Below, piece by piece: positions 55,918-64,000 of a DNA stretch of 64,000 nt. The DNA lies in contig NZ_LN832559.1 in the NCBI RefSeq assembly GCF_900005615.1, forward strand, positions 2,929,001-2,993,000, written 5' to 3'. Made by a program: the position numbers and the translations under genes. Position 1 is the stretch's first letter. Each line of letters opens with the position of its first letter. Source of the stretch: Paracoccus aminovorans (GTDB lineage: Bacteria; Pseudomonadota; Alphaproteobacteria; Rhodobacterales; Rhodobacteraceae). The notes under the pieces were generated by a model. It was given only the letters and a program-made list of their open reading frames with translations, was not told the DNA's origin and did not search any database.

Positions 55918-56930
55918 CATCCTTCAACTCCATCGGCGACCTTTCCCGCTCTTTCCAACTGCGGCTTGGCCAAAGCTCGCTGAAAAGCAAGCTGGACCGA
56001 CTAACCCAGGAAATGATGACGGGGGTGAAGTCCGACGTTCCGAAGGCGCTTGGCGGTGACCTGACGAAGATCTCGCATATCGAGGCGCGCTTGACGATGC
56101 TCAGCACCTTTCAACTGAACATCTCGGAAGCGCAGGCCCAGTTCCAGGGCATGCAGACGGCGCTGGACAGCATGCGCAAAACAGTGGACGATCTGGGACC
56201 AAGCCTGCTGACCCAGGCCGGAAGCGCCGGCGAAGATGGCCTGAGGGCACAGCTGGACGGCATCTCGCAGAGCTTCCGGTCCATGTTCGATACTTTAAAT
56301 TCTGGTGTCGCCGGCCGGTATGTGTTCGCGGGCAGCCGCAGCGATACCGCGCCCTTGGGCAGTTTCGACGACATGGTGACAGCGCTTGGCGTAGCCGTGG
56401 CCGGCGCCGGTACGGCAACGGATATTGCGGCCCGAATCGATGCTTGGTTCGACGCGCCGGCGGGCAGCGGCGGCTTTGCCGACACCACTTTCCAGGGTGA
56501 CGACACAGGCAGCACGCAGTTGTCGGTCGCCCCGGACCGACAGGTCAGCCTAAGCCTGACAGCAAACTCGCCCGCAATGCGGGACACGCTGAAGGGCATG
56601 GCGATCATGGCATATGCTGCCGATGCCGGCACGGGCCTGGATGGAACGACTCTGCGGAACCTTTTCACCGAAGCCGGGGCGCGGCTGATCAAGGGGAGCA
56701 CCGGCTTGATCCGCGCGCAAACCGATCTCGGGCAACGGCAAGCCGTCGTCGCCCAGGCCCAGTCCCGGAATGCTGCCGAAGTGACCGCGCTTTCCGTCGC
56801 GCGCTCGAATTTGATCAACGCCGATTCCTATGAAACCGTCACCGCTCTGGAAGAGACCGAAGCGAATATCAAAAGCCTCTATGCGTTGACCTCGCGCCTG
56901 TCGCGCCTCAACCTGACGGATTATCTGTAA
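55914..56930 (+). CDS. flgL: Flagellar hook-filament junction protein FlgL
   Basis: A 338-residue HAP3 protein related to flagellin. The N-terminal helix LGQSSLKSKLDRLTQEMMTG is followed by FSNAISEAQ-like LNISEAQAQFQGMQTALDSM and the C-terminal LEETEANIKSLYALTSRLSR. The central part GRYVFAGSRSDTAPLG is a flagellin-like turn. It is coupled to flgK by ATGA and to flgI by TAATG. The start is at the ATG preceding TSFNSIGDLSRSF. Confidence 0.9.
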   Translation: MTSFNSIGDLSRSFQLRLGQSSLKSKLDRLTQEMMTGVKSDVPKALGGDLTKISHIEARLTMLSTFQLNISEAQAQFQGMQTALDSMRKTVDDLGPSLLTQAGSAGEDGLRAQLDGISQSFRSMFDTLNSGVAGRYVFAGSRSDTAPLGSFDDMVTALGVAVAGAGTATDIAARIDAWFDAPAGSGGFADTTFQGDDTGSTQLSVAPDRQVSLSLTANSPAMRDTLKGMAIMAYAADAGTGLDGTTLRNLFTEAGARLIKGSTGLIRAQTDLGQRQAVVAQAQSRNAAEVTALSVARSNLINADSYETVTALEETEANIKSLYALTSRLSRLNLTDYL

Positions 56931-58030
56931 TGAGGATACTCTGCTTCCTGCTGGCCTTGCTAAGCTTTGCCCAGATGGGCTGGGCGGCGCCGGTTCGCAT
57001 CAAGGATCTGGCGAATATCGATGGGGTCCGCGGCAACGACTTGGTCGGCTATGGTCTTGTGGTCGGGTTGAGCGGTTCGGGCGACAGCTTACGCAACTCG
57101 CCCTTCACCGAAGAGATCATGGCGGGTCTGTTGGAACGATTGGGCGTGAACGTCACCGATGAGGCATTCCGTCCCAAAAACGTCGCGGCGGTGATCGTTA
57201 CGGCGACATTGCCTGCCTTTGCGCGTGCAGGTTCACAGATCGACGTCAGTGTCGCGGCGATCGGGGATGCGAAAAGCCTCCTAGGCGGGACCTTGGTGAT
57301 GACACCGCTGAACGCCGCCGACGGCGAAATCTACGCCGTCGCCCAAGGGGCCGTCCTGGCCGCCGGGGCCGAAGCTTCGGGCGCGGCCGCCTCTGTCGTC
57401 CAAGGGGTGCCGACGACGGGCACGATTCCCTCGGGCGCCCGAGTCGAACGCGAAGTGGCCTTCGACTTCTCGCAAATGACCAACCTTCGCCTGGCATTGC
57501 GCAATCCCGATTTCACTACCGCCGCCCGGGTCGAGGCCGCGATCAACCGAAAGCTTGGCCGTGGATTGGCTGAGCTTGTCGATTCGGGAACCATCGCCAT
57601 CGATTCGACAGTGCTGGGCAAGGTCAATCCGGCACGGCTGATGGGACAGATCGAGAATATAACCGTCGAACCCGAAGCCGCCGCGCGTGTGGTCATCGAT
57701 CACAAGTCGGGAACAATAGTCATGGGTGAGGACGTGCGCATCTCGCGTGTCGCGGTCTCACAGGGAAATCTGACGCTTCGGGTCCGCGAGGCGCCCATGG
57801 TGTCGCAGCCCAATCCTTTCGCTCCGGGCGAAACCGTAGTCGTGCCGCGGACCCAGGCCGAAATCACCCAGGAACCCGGCATCGGCTTCGCCGAGATTTC
57901 AGGTGAATCATCATTGTCCGAGGTCGTGTCCGGCCTCAATGCCCTGGGCATCCGGCCGCGTGACATGATCGACATTCTGAAGGCCGTGCACGCCGCCGGC
58001 GCCCTGCATGCCGAATTCATCGTGAACTGA
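56930..58030 (+). CDS. flgI: Flagellar P-ring protein FlgI
   Basis: A 366-residue periplasmic protein, the usual length. It has a signal peptide (LCFLLALLSFAQMGWA, cut before APVRIK). The conserved VRGNDLVGYGLVVGLSGSGD is near residue 33, DEAFRPKNVAAVIVTATLPA near 77, and FAPGETVVVPRTQAEITQEP near 300. It forms the bearing in the peptidoglycan. It shares one base with flgL. The 229 bases after it, to the carbonic anhydrase gene, hold no feature I can identify. Confidence 0.95.
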   Translation: MRILCFLLALLSFAQMGWAAPVRIKDLANIDGVRGNDLVGYGLVVGLSGSGDSLRNSPFTEEIMAGLLERLGVNVTDEAFRPKNVAAVIVTATLPAFARAGSQIDVSVAAIGDAKSLLGGTLVMTPLNAADGEIYAVAQGAVLAAGAEASGAAASVVQGVPTTGTIPSGARVEREVAFDFSQMTNLRLALRNPDFTTAARVEAAINRKLGRGLAELVDSGTIAIDSTVLGKVNPARLMGQIENITVEPEAAARVVIDHKSGTIVMGEDVRISRVAVSQGNLTLRVREAPMVSQPNPFAPGETVVVPRTQAEITQEPGIGFAEISGESSLSEVVSGLNALGIRPRDMIDILKAVHAAGALHAEFIVN

Positions 58031-58259
58031 ACCTTTGGCCGGCCTCTGCTCATGTCGGTCGAACTCCGACGCCCGGACGGAGCGAAAGGGCAAATGCCAT
58101 CACCAACAGTCCGGGCAGCGCCGCAGCCCCAGTACGAGAACCGCGCCCGGATGAAAACGCGCCAGCCCTGTGCCCAACAGGATGAACGCTCACGAAAAGT
58201 CGGGTACGCCGCCGCTCATCGGCACACACCGCAGCCAGCGCCTGCACCGACAAGAAGCA

Positions 58260-58910
58260 TCAGACGACCGGCACGAAGCCGTCGACTTGATTGTCATATT
58301 GCTGGAGCGTTCCCTCGGCGATGTCATGCAGCACCCCATGCAACGACAGATCACCCGAGGCGACGGCATTTTTCACGAACGGGAAGGTCAGCAGATTTTC
58401 CAGCGACACCAGCACCGCCTGGTGCTCCAACGCACGGATCTGCCGTTCCGGCGGCAAGCCGGCAACCCGCTCATACCCAGGCCGCAGAATGTCCATCCAA
58501 CGGCCGACAAAGCTCGTCTTTTCCTCCAAGGCGGGCGCATGGCCCGAACACATCGCATGGCATCCCTGGACGCCGCCGCAATTGGTGTGGCCCAGCACGA
58601 CTAGATGCGCGACCTTCAGCGTGTTGACGGCGTATTCCACCGCGGCGGAGGTGCCATGCTGCTGTCCGTCCGGGGCGTAGGGCGGCACCAGATTGGCGAT
58701 ATTGCGGTGAATGAAGAACTCGCCGGTATCGGCACCGAAGATCGAGGTGACATGGACGCGCGAATCGCAACAGGCAATGACCATCGCCCGCGGATGCTGT
58801 CCATCCTCGGCCAGCCGGCGATACCAGACCCGATTCTCGAGAAAGGCGGTCGCCCGCCATCCGTGATAGCGCTGCACCAGATATTGCGGCAGCGGACCCG
58901 CTTCGTTCAT
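58260..58910 (-). CDS. Beta-class carbonic anhydrase
   Basis: A 216-residue zinc enzyme interconverting CO2 and bicarbonate. The metal/catalytic motif is ACCDSRVHVTSI (Cys, Asp-Arg dyad; about 47-55) and the second is VLGHTNCGGVQG (His-x-x-Cys), the two needed for zinc. The conserved NIANLVPPY lies between. GAGGAAAG is 5 bases before the ATG at 58910; the GTG at 58922 is a less likely start. It is convergent with flgI and divergent from the next gene. Confidence 0.93.
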   Translation of the reverse strand: MNEAGPLPQYLVQRYHGWRATAFLENRVWYRRLAEDGQHPRAMVIACCDSRVHVTSIFGADTGEFFIHRNIANLVPPYAPDGQQHGTSAAVEYAVNTLKVAHLVVLGHTNCGGVQGCHAMCSGHAPALEEKTSFVGRWMDILRPGYERVAGLPPERQIRALEHQAVLVSLENLLTFPFVKNAVASGDLSLHGVLHDIAEGTLQQYDNQVDGFVPVV

Positions 58911-59055
58911 GGCTTTCCTCACCTAACGTTCGCGCCGCTTGATAACCGCTGAACCGATAAAGTTCGAGAGTTTTAGCGCCCCGCCCATAACCTTTTCTTG
59001 AGGGATTGCTGCAAGGTTGCGCAGGACAGCCCGAAGGCCCAGCTGGAAAGATCCG

Positions 59056-59433
59056 ATGTCCAAGATCGCCCTCCTCTCCGTGAACGACGCCATCCGTATC
59101 GACGTCCAGCGGCTGGAGCAGATCGTCCGCGAATTGGGCGAGGATTGCGCAGCACAGGTGATCGGCGCGGCTCTGGAAGAGCTTGCCCGGACTCTGCGCC
59201 GCACCACCACGGCCGCGCAACAGGACGACCTGGGCGTGGTGGTCAGTTCGGCCGACCAGCTGTCCCGTTTGGCGTGGCAGGTCGGGCTTGTCACCTTGGC
59301 CGGAGTCGCGGTCGACGTCGGCGCCTGCGCCGAAAGCCGCGACCGCATCGCACTGGCCTCGACGGCGGCCCGTCTAGAACGAATCGGAAACCTGTCGCTG
59401 ACCAGGCTCTGGGATCCCGCTACCGACCCTTAA
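59056..59433 (+). CDS. Hypothetical 125-residue protein
   Basis: A soluble, alpha-helical protein. MSKIALLSVNDAIRIDVQRL is followed by LEELARTLRRTTTAAQQDDL and LVVSSADQ-like VVVSSADQLSRLAWQ. No motif was recognised. GGAAAG precedes the ATG. The TAA stop is within about 10 bases of the IS end at 59437, so the original 3' end may have been altered by the insertion. It lies between the flagellar block and the IS element, with the carbonic anhydrase gene reading the other way. Confidence 0.6.
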   Translation: MSKIALLSVNDAIRIDVQRLEQIVRELGEDCAAQVIGAALEELARTLRRTTTAAQQDDLGVVVSSADQLSRLAWQVGLVTLAGVAVDVGACAESRDRIALASTAARLERIGNLSLTRLWDPATDP

Positions 59434-59436
59434 TAT

Positions 59437-60788
59437 GGCGCTGAAATAGTCTCGCTGCCGGGGTGTTTTCTTCTTCCGGCCTTCCGGAGCTTGGCGCCTT
59501 GCCGCTGCTTCAGCGCGCGCGCTGTATCCTTCCGGTCGCCATGCTCAGGCGGCAAGCAGCCTCGGGAGGCGGGCAGAATTTTTTGCGGCCATGGTCAGAA
59601 CGAAGCTGGAGCGCACCTTTTCGAGGCCGCGATGGACTGTCTGGACCATACCGCCGACAGTCTTGGCCCAGCCGAAAGCCTCTTCCATGCGTTTGTGATG
59701 ACGCTGAGATTTGGCGTAGCCGTTGTGTCGGCGTGGTTCGCCCGTCTATCGCCGAATGTCGCGATTTCTGCGCGACATGAGGAGTGACGCAGGCCTCGCG
59801 CAGGTCGGCAACAAAGCCCGCAGCATCAAAGCCCGGTCGGCACCCGGCGTCAGCCTCCGGGTCGATCCCGGAGAATGGCGGTGGATCATGTCGAGCGCCG
59901 TTCGGCTCGGCCATCGGCCCGTGGAGATCGCTCTGCACGATAAGGCCTGACCGGTTCTCCATCAACGCATGGCCAATGAAGCACAGTATCGCGCCGGTTC
60001 CGGGCGACTTCCCGTAGAGCCGCGCATCAGGGTCGGTGACCGAGCCATGGGCGCATTCGTCCGCCTTTGACCTCGAAAGTCGATCTCGGCATTGCGGCTG
60101 TGGCGTCGGTTGCGGGGCATCGGATCGGTTTTGGCTGCTGCGGTCGAAGCGAATGGATCGGTTGGCGCGGCCCGGGGGTCGGGAGGATCGCCGGGGTCGT
60201 CATCGGGCGGGGCCTCGTCCGTCCGCGGCTGGACGCTCTTCATCGAGGCCCAGGCTTTGACCAGCGTGCCGTCGACCGAGCAGTGGTCGTCAGACAGTAG
60301 CGGCGCTGCCTGGCGGTGTGCCAGGATCGCAGCCATGATCTTGCGTGACATCTAGGTCGTCAGCAGCCGGTCGCGGTTTTTGGTGAAAACGGTCGGCACC
60401 CACGCGGGATCATCAATGCCGAGACCGACAAGCCAGCGAAACAGCAGGTCATACTGCATCCGCTTCATCAGCTGGCGCTCGGATCGGACCGAATAGAGGA
60501 CCTGCAGCAGGCTCGCCGGGATCAGCCGCTCCGGTGGGATCGAGGGGCGACCAAAGTCGGCGGAGAGCATCGAATGCGGCATCCAGGCTGGCCAGCGCCT
60601 CGTTCACCACCTGCCGGATCGTCCGCAGCGGGTGGCGCCCCGGAATGCGCGCCTCAAGATCCACATCGCTCAACAGCGACCCGCTCGCCTCTGTCCTGCG
60701 CGTCACCGCCTCCGCCAAAAACCTCCGAAGGGTGATCATGTTCAGCGTGGCTGGTCGAGCGCTGACTATTGCAGCAGCCTGTTAGAAG
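59437..60788 (-). mobile_element. Degenerate IS5-type insertion sequence
   Basis: About 1.35 kb bounded by imperfect inverted repeats: plus-strand ATGGCGCTGAAATAGTC at the left and minus-strand CAGGCTGCTGCAATAGTC at the right. TTA occurs just outside each end and may be a short target duplication, weakly supported. It contains the frameshifted transposase gene at 59545-60739 and separates a small gene from the leucyl aminopeptidase gene. Confidence 0.75.
59545..60739 (-). pseudogene. Frameshifted IS5-family transposase (DUF772 type)
   Basis: Read on the minus strand in several frames: VDLEARIPGRHPLRTIRQVV, then FGRPSIPPERLIPASLLQVL, YDLLFRWLVGLGIDDPAWVP with VFTKNRDRLL. SDDHCSVDGTLVKAWASMKS follows, then CASLAMR-region MENRSGLIVQSDL, CVTPHVAQKSRHSAIDGRT and the tail RLPRLLAA. 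Frameshifts near 60.35, 60.0 and 59.75 kb and at 60.55 kb inactivate it. Near-full family length and order survive, so decay seems recent. Stop is TGA at 59545-59547. Confidence 0.88.
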
Positions 60789-60845
60789 GCAGCACCGTGT
60801 CGCCCGCATCTTGCGGAGCAGGCGCGCGTCGCTAGGCTGCGGCCC

Positions 60846-62267
60846 ATGAAACCCTTCGCGAGCATGCCGATGATTCCCCAATTCGCCGACCCCCATGCGC
60901 CTTCGCTGCCGCTGTGGCTGGTGCGAAGCGGCGAGGACGGACCCGAACTTCCAGCGGACATCGGCAACCTCGCCGGACGCTGGGCCAAGGCGCAGGGCTT
61001 TTCGGGGAAGCCCGGTCAGCTTTGCCTGATCCCCTCGGCCGAAGGAGCGCTTGCCGGTGCGCTGTTCGGCGTCGGCCCCGATCGGGGCGACCGCCCGCCC
61101 CGCGAGCGTTTTCCGCTGGCACGGGCGGCCGAAAGCCTGCCTGCCGGCAACTGGCGCCTGGCGAACCTGCCCCAGGGAATCGACCCGGCCCTGATCGCCC
61201 TGGGCTGGCTTTTCGCGGAATACCGCTTCGACCGCTACAAGAAGGCCGAGCCGCCCCGTGCTCGGCTGCTTTGTCCAGAGGGCGTGGACGGACCGCGCCT
61301 GATTGCCATGGCGGCGGGCGAATACCTGGCGCGGGACCTGATCAACACCCCCGCCTCGGACATGAGTCCGGCCGAGCTGGAGCAGGCGGCCCGCGACGTG
61401 GCTGCCCGGCATGGCGCCGAAATCGAAACCATTCGCGGCGAGGACCTGCTGGCGCGCAATTTTCCGATGATCCACGCCGTCGGGCGTGCCGGAGCCCAGG
61501 CGCCCCGGCTGATCGACATGCGTTTCCCAGGCAGCGGCCCTCAAGTCACGCTGGTCGGCAAGGGCGTCTGTTTCGACACCGGCGGTCTGGACATCAAGCC
61601 GTCCTCATCCATGGCGCTGATGAAGAAGGACATGGGCGGCGCCGCGAATGTCCTGGGCCTGGCCGAGACGCTGGCGCGACTGGGCCTGACCCGGGGAATG
61701 GCGCTGCGGGTGCTGATCCCCGCCGTGGAAAACGCCATTTCTGCCAGTTCCTTCCGCCCGGGCGACATCCTGGCCAGCCGCAAGGGCCCGACGGTCGAGG
61801 TCAACAACACCGATGCCGAGGGCCGGCTGGTCCTAGCCGATGCGCTGGCCTATGCCTGCGAGGCGGCGCCGGACCTGCTGGTGTCGATGGCGACCCTGAC
61901 CGGCGCGGCGCGGGTGGCGCTGGGGCCGGAGCTGCCGCCGTTCTTCTGCGACGACGATGCCGTCGCCGCGACCTTGCAGGCCGCCGGGCACGCCCATGCC
62001 GACCCGATCTGGCGCCTTCCCTTCTGGGAGCCCTATGAGTCGATGATCGAGCCCGGCATTGCCGATCTCGACAACGCGCCTTCGGGCGGGTTTGCCGGGG
62101 CGATCACCGCGGCGCTGTTCCTGCGCCGCTTCGCCGCGGGCGCCCGCCGATATGTGCATTTCGACATCTACGGCTGGCAACCCAGCAGCGCGCCGGGCCG
62201 TCCCAAGGGGGGCGCCGGACAGGGCATGCGCGCCTTGCTGCACGCTCTGCCCGGGATCCTGGCATGA
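60846..62267 (+). CDS. Leucyl aminopeptidase (M17) family protein
   Basis: A 473-residue dinuclear-metal aminopeptidase. LVGKGVCFDTGGLDIKPSSS holds the metal-binding Lys/Asp, MALMKKDMGGAANVLGLAET follows, and NNTDAEGRLVLADALAYA (about 319-336) is the signature M17 motif with Asp, Glu and the bicarbonate Arg. The N-terminal domain is less conserved. It removes N-terminal residues from peptides in the cytoplasm. Start codons at 60846, 60864 and 60870 compete; none has a strong SD. It overlaps the next gene by ATGA. Confidence 0.9.
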   Translation: MKPFASMPMIPQFADPHAPSLPLWLVRSGEDGPELPADIGNLAGRWAKAQGFSGKPGQLCLIPSAEGALAGALFGVGPDRGDRPPRERFPLARAAESLPAGNWRLANLPQGIDPALIALGWLFAEYRFDRYKKAEPPRARLLCPEGVDGPRLIAMAAGEYLARDLINTPASDMSPAELEQAARDVAARHGAEIETIRGEDLLARNFPMIHAVGRAGAQAPRLIDMRFPGSGPQVTLVGKGVCFDTGGLDIKPSSSMALMKKDMGGAANVLGLAETLARLGLTRGMALRVLIPAVENAISASSFRPGDILASRKGPTVEVNNTDAEGRLVLADALAYACEAAPDLLVSMATLTGAARVALGPELPPFFCDDDAVAATLQAAGHAHADPIWRLPFWEPYESMIEPGIADLDNAPSGGFAGAITAALFLRRFAAGARRYVHFDIYGWQPSSAPGRPKGGAGQGMRALLHALPGILA

Positions 62268-63115
62268 GCACCGCGATGGACCGCCGCCTGACCCCCGCGA
62301 CCGAACGTATCGCCCTGGAATCACTGCGCGGCGTGGTGCTGCGCCCGGCCTATACCCCCGGCCGGCCGGTTCGGCTGGCGGTGCCCCTGGCCGATCTCTG
62401 CCGCGCGCCGCAGGGTCCGCGCGACCGCCAGGTGAATTTCGGCGCCGACCTTACGCTGCTGGACCAGCAGCAGGATTGGGCCTTCGTCCAGGCGGCGGCC
62501 GACGGTTATTGCGGCTGGCTGCGCGCCGAGGACCTGGGCCAGGATCTGCCCGCGATCACCCATCGCGTCAGAGCCCCCGCGACCCATGTCTATGCCCAGC
62601 CCGACCTGAAGGCGCGCGAGTTGATGTCGCTGTCCCTGGGTGCCCGGCTGTCGGTGACTGCGCTGCAAGCCGGCTTTGCGCGGCTGGCGCAGGGCGGCTG
62701 GGTGCCGGTCCAGCATATCTCGGACCAGCCGGCGTCCGACCCCGGCGCGGTGGCGCAGACGCTGCTGGGCACACCCTATCTCTGGGGCGGAAACAGCCGC
62801 TGGGGGATCGATTGCTCGGGCCTGGCGCAGGCGGCGCTTTCGGCCTGCGCCCAGCCCTGCCCCGGCGACAGCGACCTGCAGGAGGCCGCCTTCCCGCCGG
62901 CCGCGGACGGGATCCGGCGCAACGACCTGCTGTTCTGGCCCGGCCATGTCGCGCTTGCGCTGGACGGTCAGAACATGATCCACGCCACCGCCTTTGCCAT
63001 GGCCGTCATCCTGGAACCGATCCAGCAAGCCATCGCCCGCATCGACGCCGCCGGCCAGGGACCGTTCCGAGGCGCACGCCGCCCCCCGCTTGCCGCCACG
63101 GGACAGTTCCCCTAG
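62264..63115 (+). CDS. NlpC/P60 (C40) peptidase with SH3-like domains
   Basis: A 283-residue peptidase without a signal peptide. The N-terminal ~150 residues hold SH3b-like strands (AFVQAAADGYCGWLRAEDLG; VRAPATHVYAQPDLKARELM). The catalytic C40 domain has WGIDCSGLAQAAL with the Cys near 185 and PGHVALALDGQNMIHATAFA with the His. Such proteins cleave peptidoglycan-derived peptides (gamma-D-Glu-diamino acid bonds); a cytoplasmic role in muropeptide recycling is inferred from the missing leader and the coupled aminopeptidase. It overlaps the aminopeptidase gene by four bases. Confidence 0.88.
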   Translation: MSTAMDRRLTPATERIALESLRGVVLRPAYTPGRPVRLAVPLADLCRAPQGPRDRQVNFGADLTLLDQQQDWAFVQAAADGYCGWLRAEDLGQDLPAITHRVRAPATHVYAQPDLKARELMSLSLGARLSVTALQAGFARLAQGGWVPVQHISDQPASDPGAVAQTLLGTPYLWGGNSRWGIDCSGLAQAALSACAQPCPGDSDLQEAAFPPAADGIRRNDLLFWPGHVALALDGQNMIHATAFAMAVILEPIQQAIARIDAAGQGPFRGARRPPLAATGQFP

Positions 63116-63138
63116 CCTCGCGGAAAGGAAAGGCGGTC

Positions 63139-64000
63139 ATGGTCCATCCCCGGTTTCACAGCGAATTGCGCGCCAACACGCGGTGCGCCGGTTTGGCCTT
63201 TACGGAAAGGCGCGGGCCGGTCATGCGCGGATTCCTCGCGACCGAAGAAAGTCCGCGCCGCCTCCTGCCTGCCGGTCGCACCGTCGTCGGGGCAGAGATC
63301 GCGCCCGACGACAACGGACCGGCCCTGGCCGAAACCATTGCCCGTGGCGTCGAACCCCTGCCGGCAGAGGTCAACCCACGGTTACGACAACGCATTCTGT
63401 TCGGCCGTATCTTCAAGGGCCAGCCCGCGAGGCAACAGTTGCGCAGCTGTCGTGACAGCGCACCACCGCCAGAGCCGGACTACCAAATCGACGCGCATGG
63501 ACGCCGCTCTGCGGCCACCCGTCCCCGCTCCGGCTTCATCGATGCGGCCGGCGCGTTCTGGGCCCCGCAAAGGCGCGACGACATATGCGGCCCGGTCGGC
63601 GCACGCGTCGGAAAGGCGCTTCTGATAAACGTGCGGGACGCGCTTGGGCCCCTCGGCGCGGCGCGGCCCGGCATCGTCGTCACTGACGCCTTGGGACAGA
63701 TCGGCTCCGGCGACTGCGGATCGATGACGCCGACCGGGATGCCGGCGACGCGCCGGAAACTGGCGCAGAAAGCCGGTAGCGGATCCTTTTCTGAAACCCC
63801 TGCGCCTTTCCTCGACGCAACGGTCAAAGGGCAGCCTGCCAGCCGAGCGATCCCAAAGGCGGCAGGTCCTGGCCGGCTGCCGCGGGCGATGAGCGACGCC
63901 GGCAGCCCTTTCAACCCGCTCCGGGCTTCTGAACAATCTACCGAGCGGTCGCGATCGGCGACGCGGAACGCCGCCAGAGGCGACGGCGATCGGCGCGCTG
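63139..64000 (+). CDS. Open frame of unknown function, 3'-truncated by window edge
   Basis: From the ATG at 63139 the frame stays open for at least 287 codons to the end of the window. AGGAAAGG is a good SD about 9 bases ahead, and it lies 23 bases after the NlpC/P60 gene. The product begins MVHPRFHSELRANTRCAGL, is rich in Arg, Ala, Pro and Gly, and contains LPAGRTVVGAEIAPDDNGPA and IDAAGAFWAPQRRDD. I recognise no domain. Codon bias is only moderately like its neighbours, so it could be a real gene, a decayed gene or a chance frame in high-GC DNA; competing minus-strand frames exist. Confidence 0.35.
   Translation, partial: MVHPRFHSELRANTRCAGLAFTERRGPVMRGFLATEESPRRLLPAGRTVVGAEIAPDDNGPALAETIARGVEPLPAEVNPRLRQRILFGRIFKGQPARQQLRSCRDSAPPPEPDYQIDAHGRRSAATRPRSGFIDAAGAFWAPQRRDDICGPVGARVGKALLINVRDALGPLGAARPGIVVTDALGQIGSGDCGSMTPTGMPATRRKLAQKAGSGSFSETPAPFLDATVKGQPASRAIPKAAGPGRLPRAMSDAGSPFNPLRASEQSTERSRSATRNAARGDGDRRA

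Noticed and set aside
58050..58253. Small minus-strand frame between flgI and the carbonic anhydrase gene
   Set aside because: It has a hydrophobic stretch but no SD, and the other frames are broken by stops; nothing could be supported.

Overview
The window looks like chromosomal DNA of an alphaproteobacterium of the Rhodobacteraceae, most likely Paracoccus. The evidence is very high GC with strong G/C third-position bias, a ubiquinone-type hydroxylase, DUF2125 and DUF2853 proteins, a Rhodobacteraceae-style flgE-flgK-flgL-flgI block, and many ATGA/TGATG stop-start overlaps. The species is inferred from gene content and was not confirmed by any search. I saw no tRNA, rRNA, CRISPR array or intact prophage.

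Layout, left to right. 1-2502: 3'-terminal part of an RND efflux permease. 2503-3809: decayed DNA with an IS5-type transposase remnant. 3810-6137: yggT-recQ on the minus strand. 6284-11193: a tightly overlapping plus-strand run of hotdog thioesterase, UMF1-type MFS transporter, murein endopeptidase MepA, phytase-like secreted protein and SxxK serine hydrolase. 11289-12123: a queuosine-precursor transporter and a possible 18-residue micro-ORF with an exceptionally long Shine-Dalgarno. 12206-14253: DUF1003 protein and thiolase. 14361-17255: molybdate cluster (ModE-type regulator, modABC). 17330-25400: transglycosylase-like lipoprotein, lolA, ubiH-like hydroxylase, amidase, aminotransferase and ftsK with a clear terminator. 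25548-26625: two tandem Myb/SANT-like genes. 26691-29927: marR-emrB-emrA-type efflux operon with a perfect palindromic operator. 30005-36402: tamA-tamB. 36494-39952: glk, a small secreted protein, ahcY and a HIT protein. 39953-42035: IS wreckage including a frameshifted ISL3 transposase. 42122-47758: DUF2853, enoyl-CoA hydratase, DUF2125, pmbA, CysQ-like phosphatase and flavin reductase. 47854-51902: pqiA-pqiA-pqiB-pqiC. 52180-58030: motB, flgE, flgK, flgL, flgI. 58260-60788: carbonic anhydrase, a small hypothetical gene and a degenerate IS5-type element. 60846-63115: leucyl aminopeptidase and an NlpC/P60 peptidase. 63139-64000: an open frame running off the window.

Several neighbourhoods bear on the cell envelope: MepA with an SxxK hydrolase, LolA, TamA/TamB, the Pqi lipid-transport system, the transglycosylase-like lipoprotein, and an aminopeptidase plus NlpC/P60 pair. 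The rest is mostly core housekeeping. Transposon decay is confined to three patches (about 2.6-3.2 kb, 40-42 kb, 59.4-60.8 kb). In the last two, an IS end lies within a few bases of a host stop codon. The most interesting unexplained items are the micro-ORF transcript near 11.95-12.12 kb, the tandem Myb-like pair with an 11-bp-phased repeat beside it, the five ~99-residue repeats in TamB, a recurring intergenic GGGTATTTG-type motif, and the unassigned frame at the right edge.
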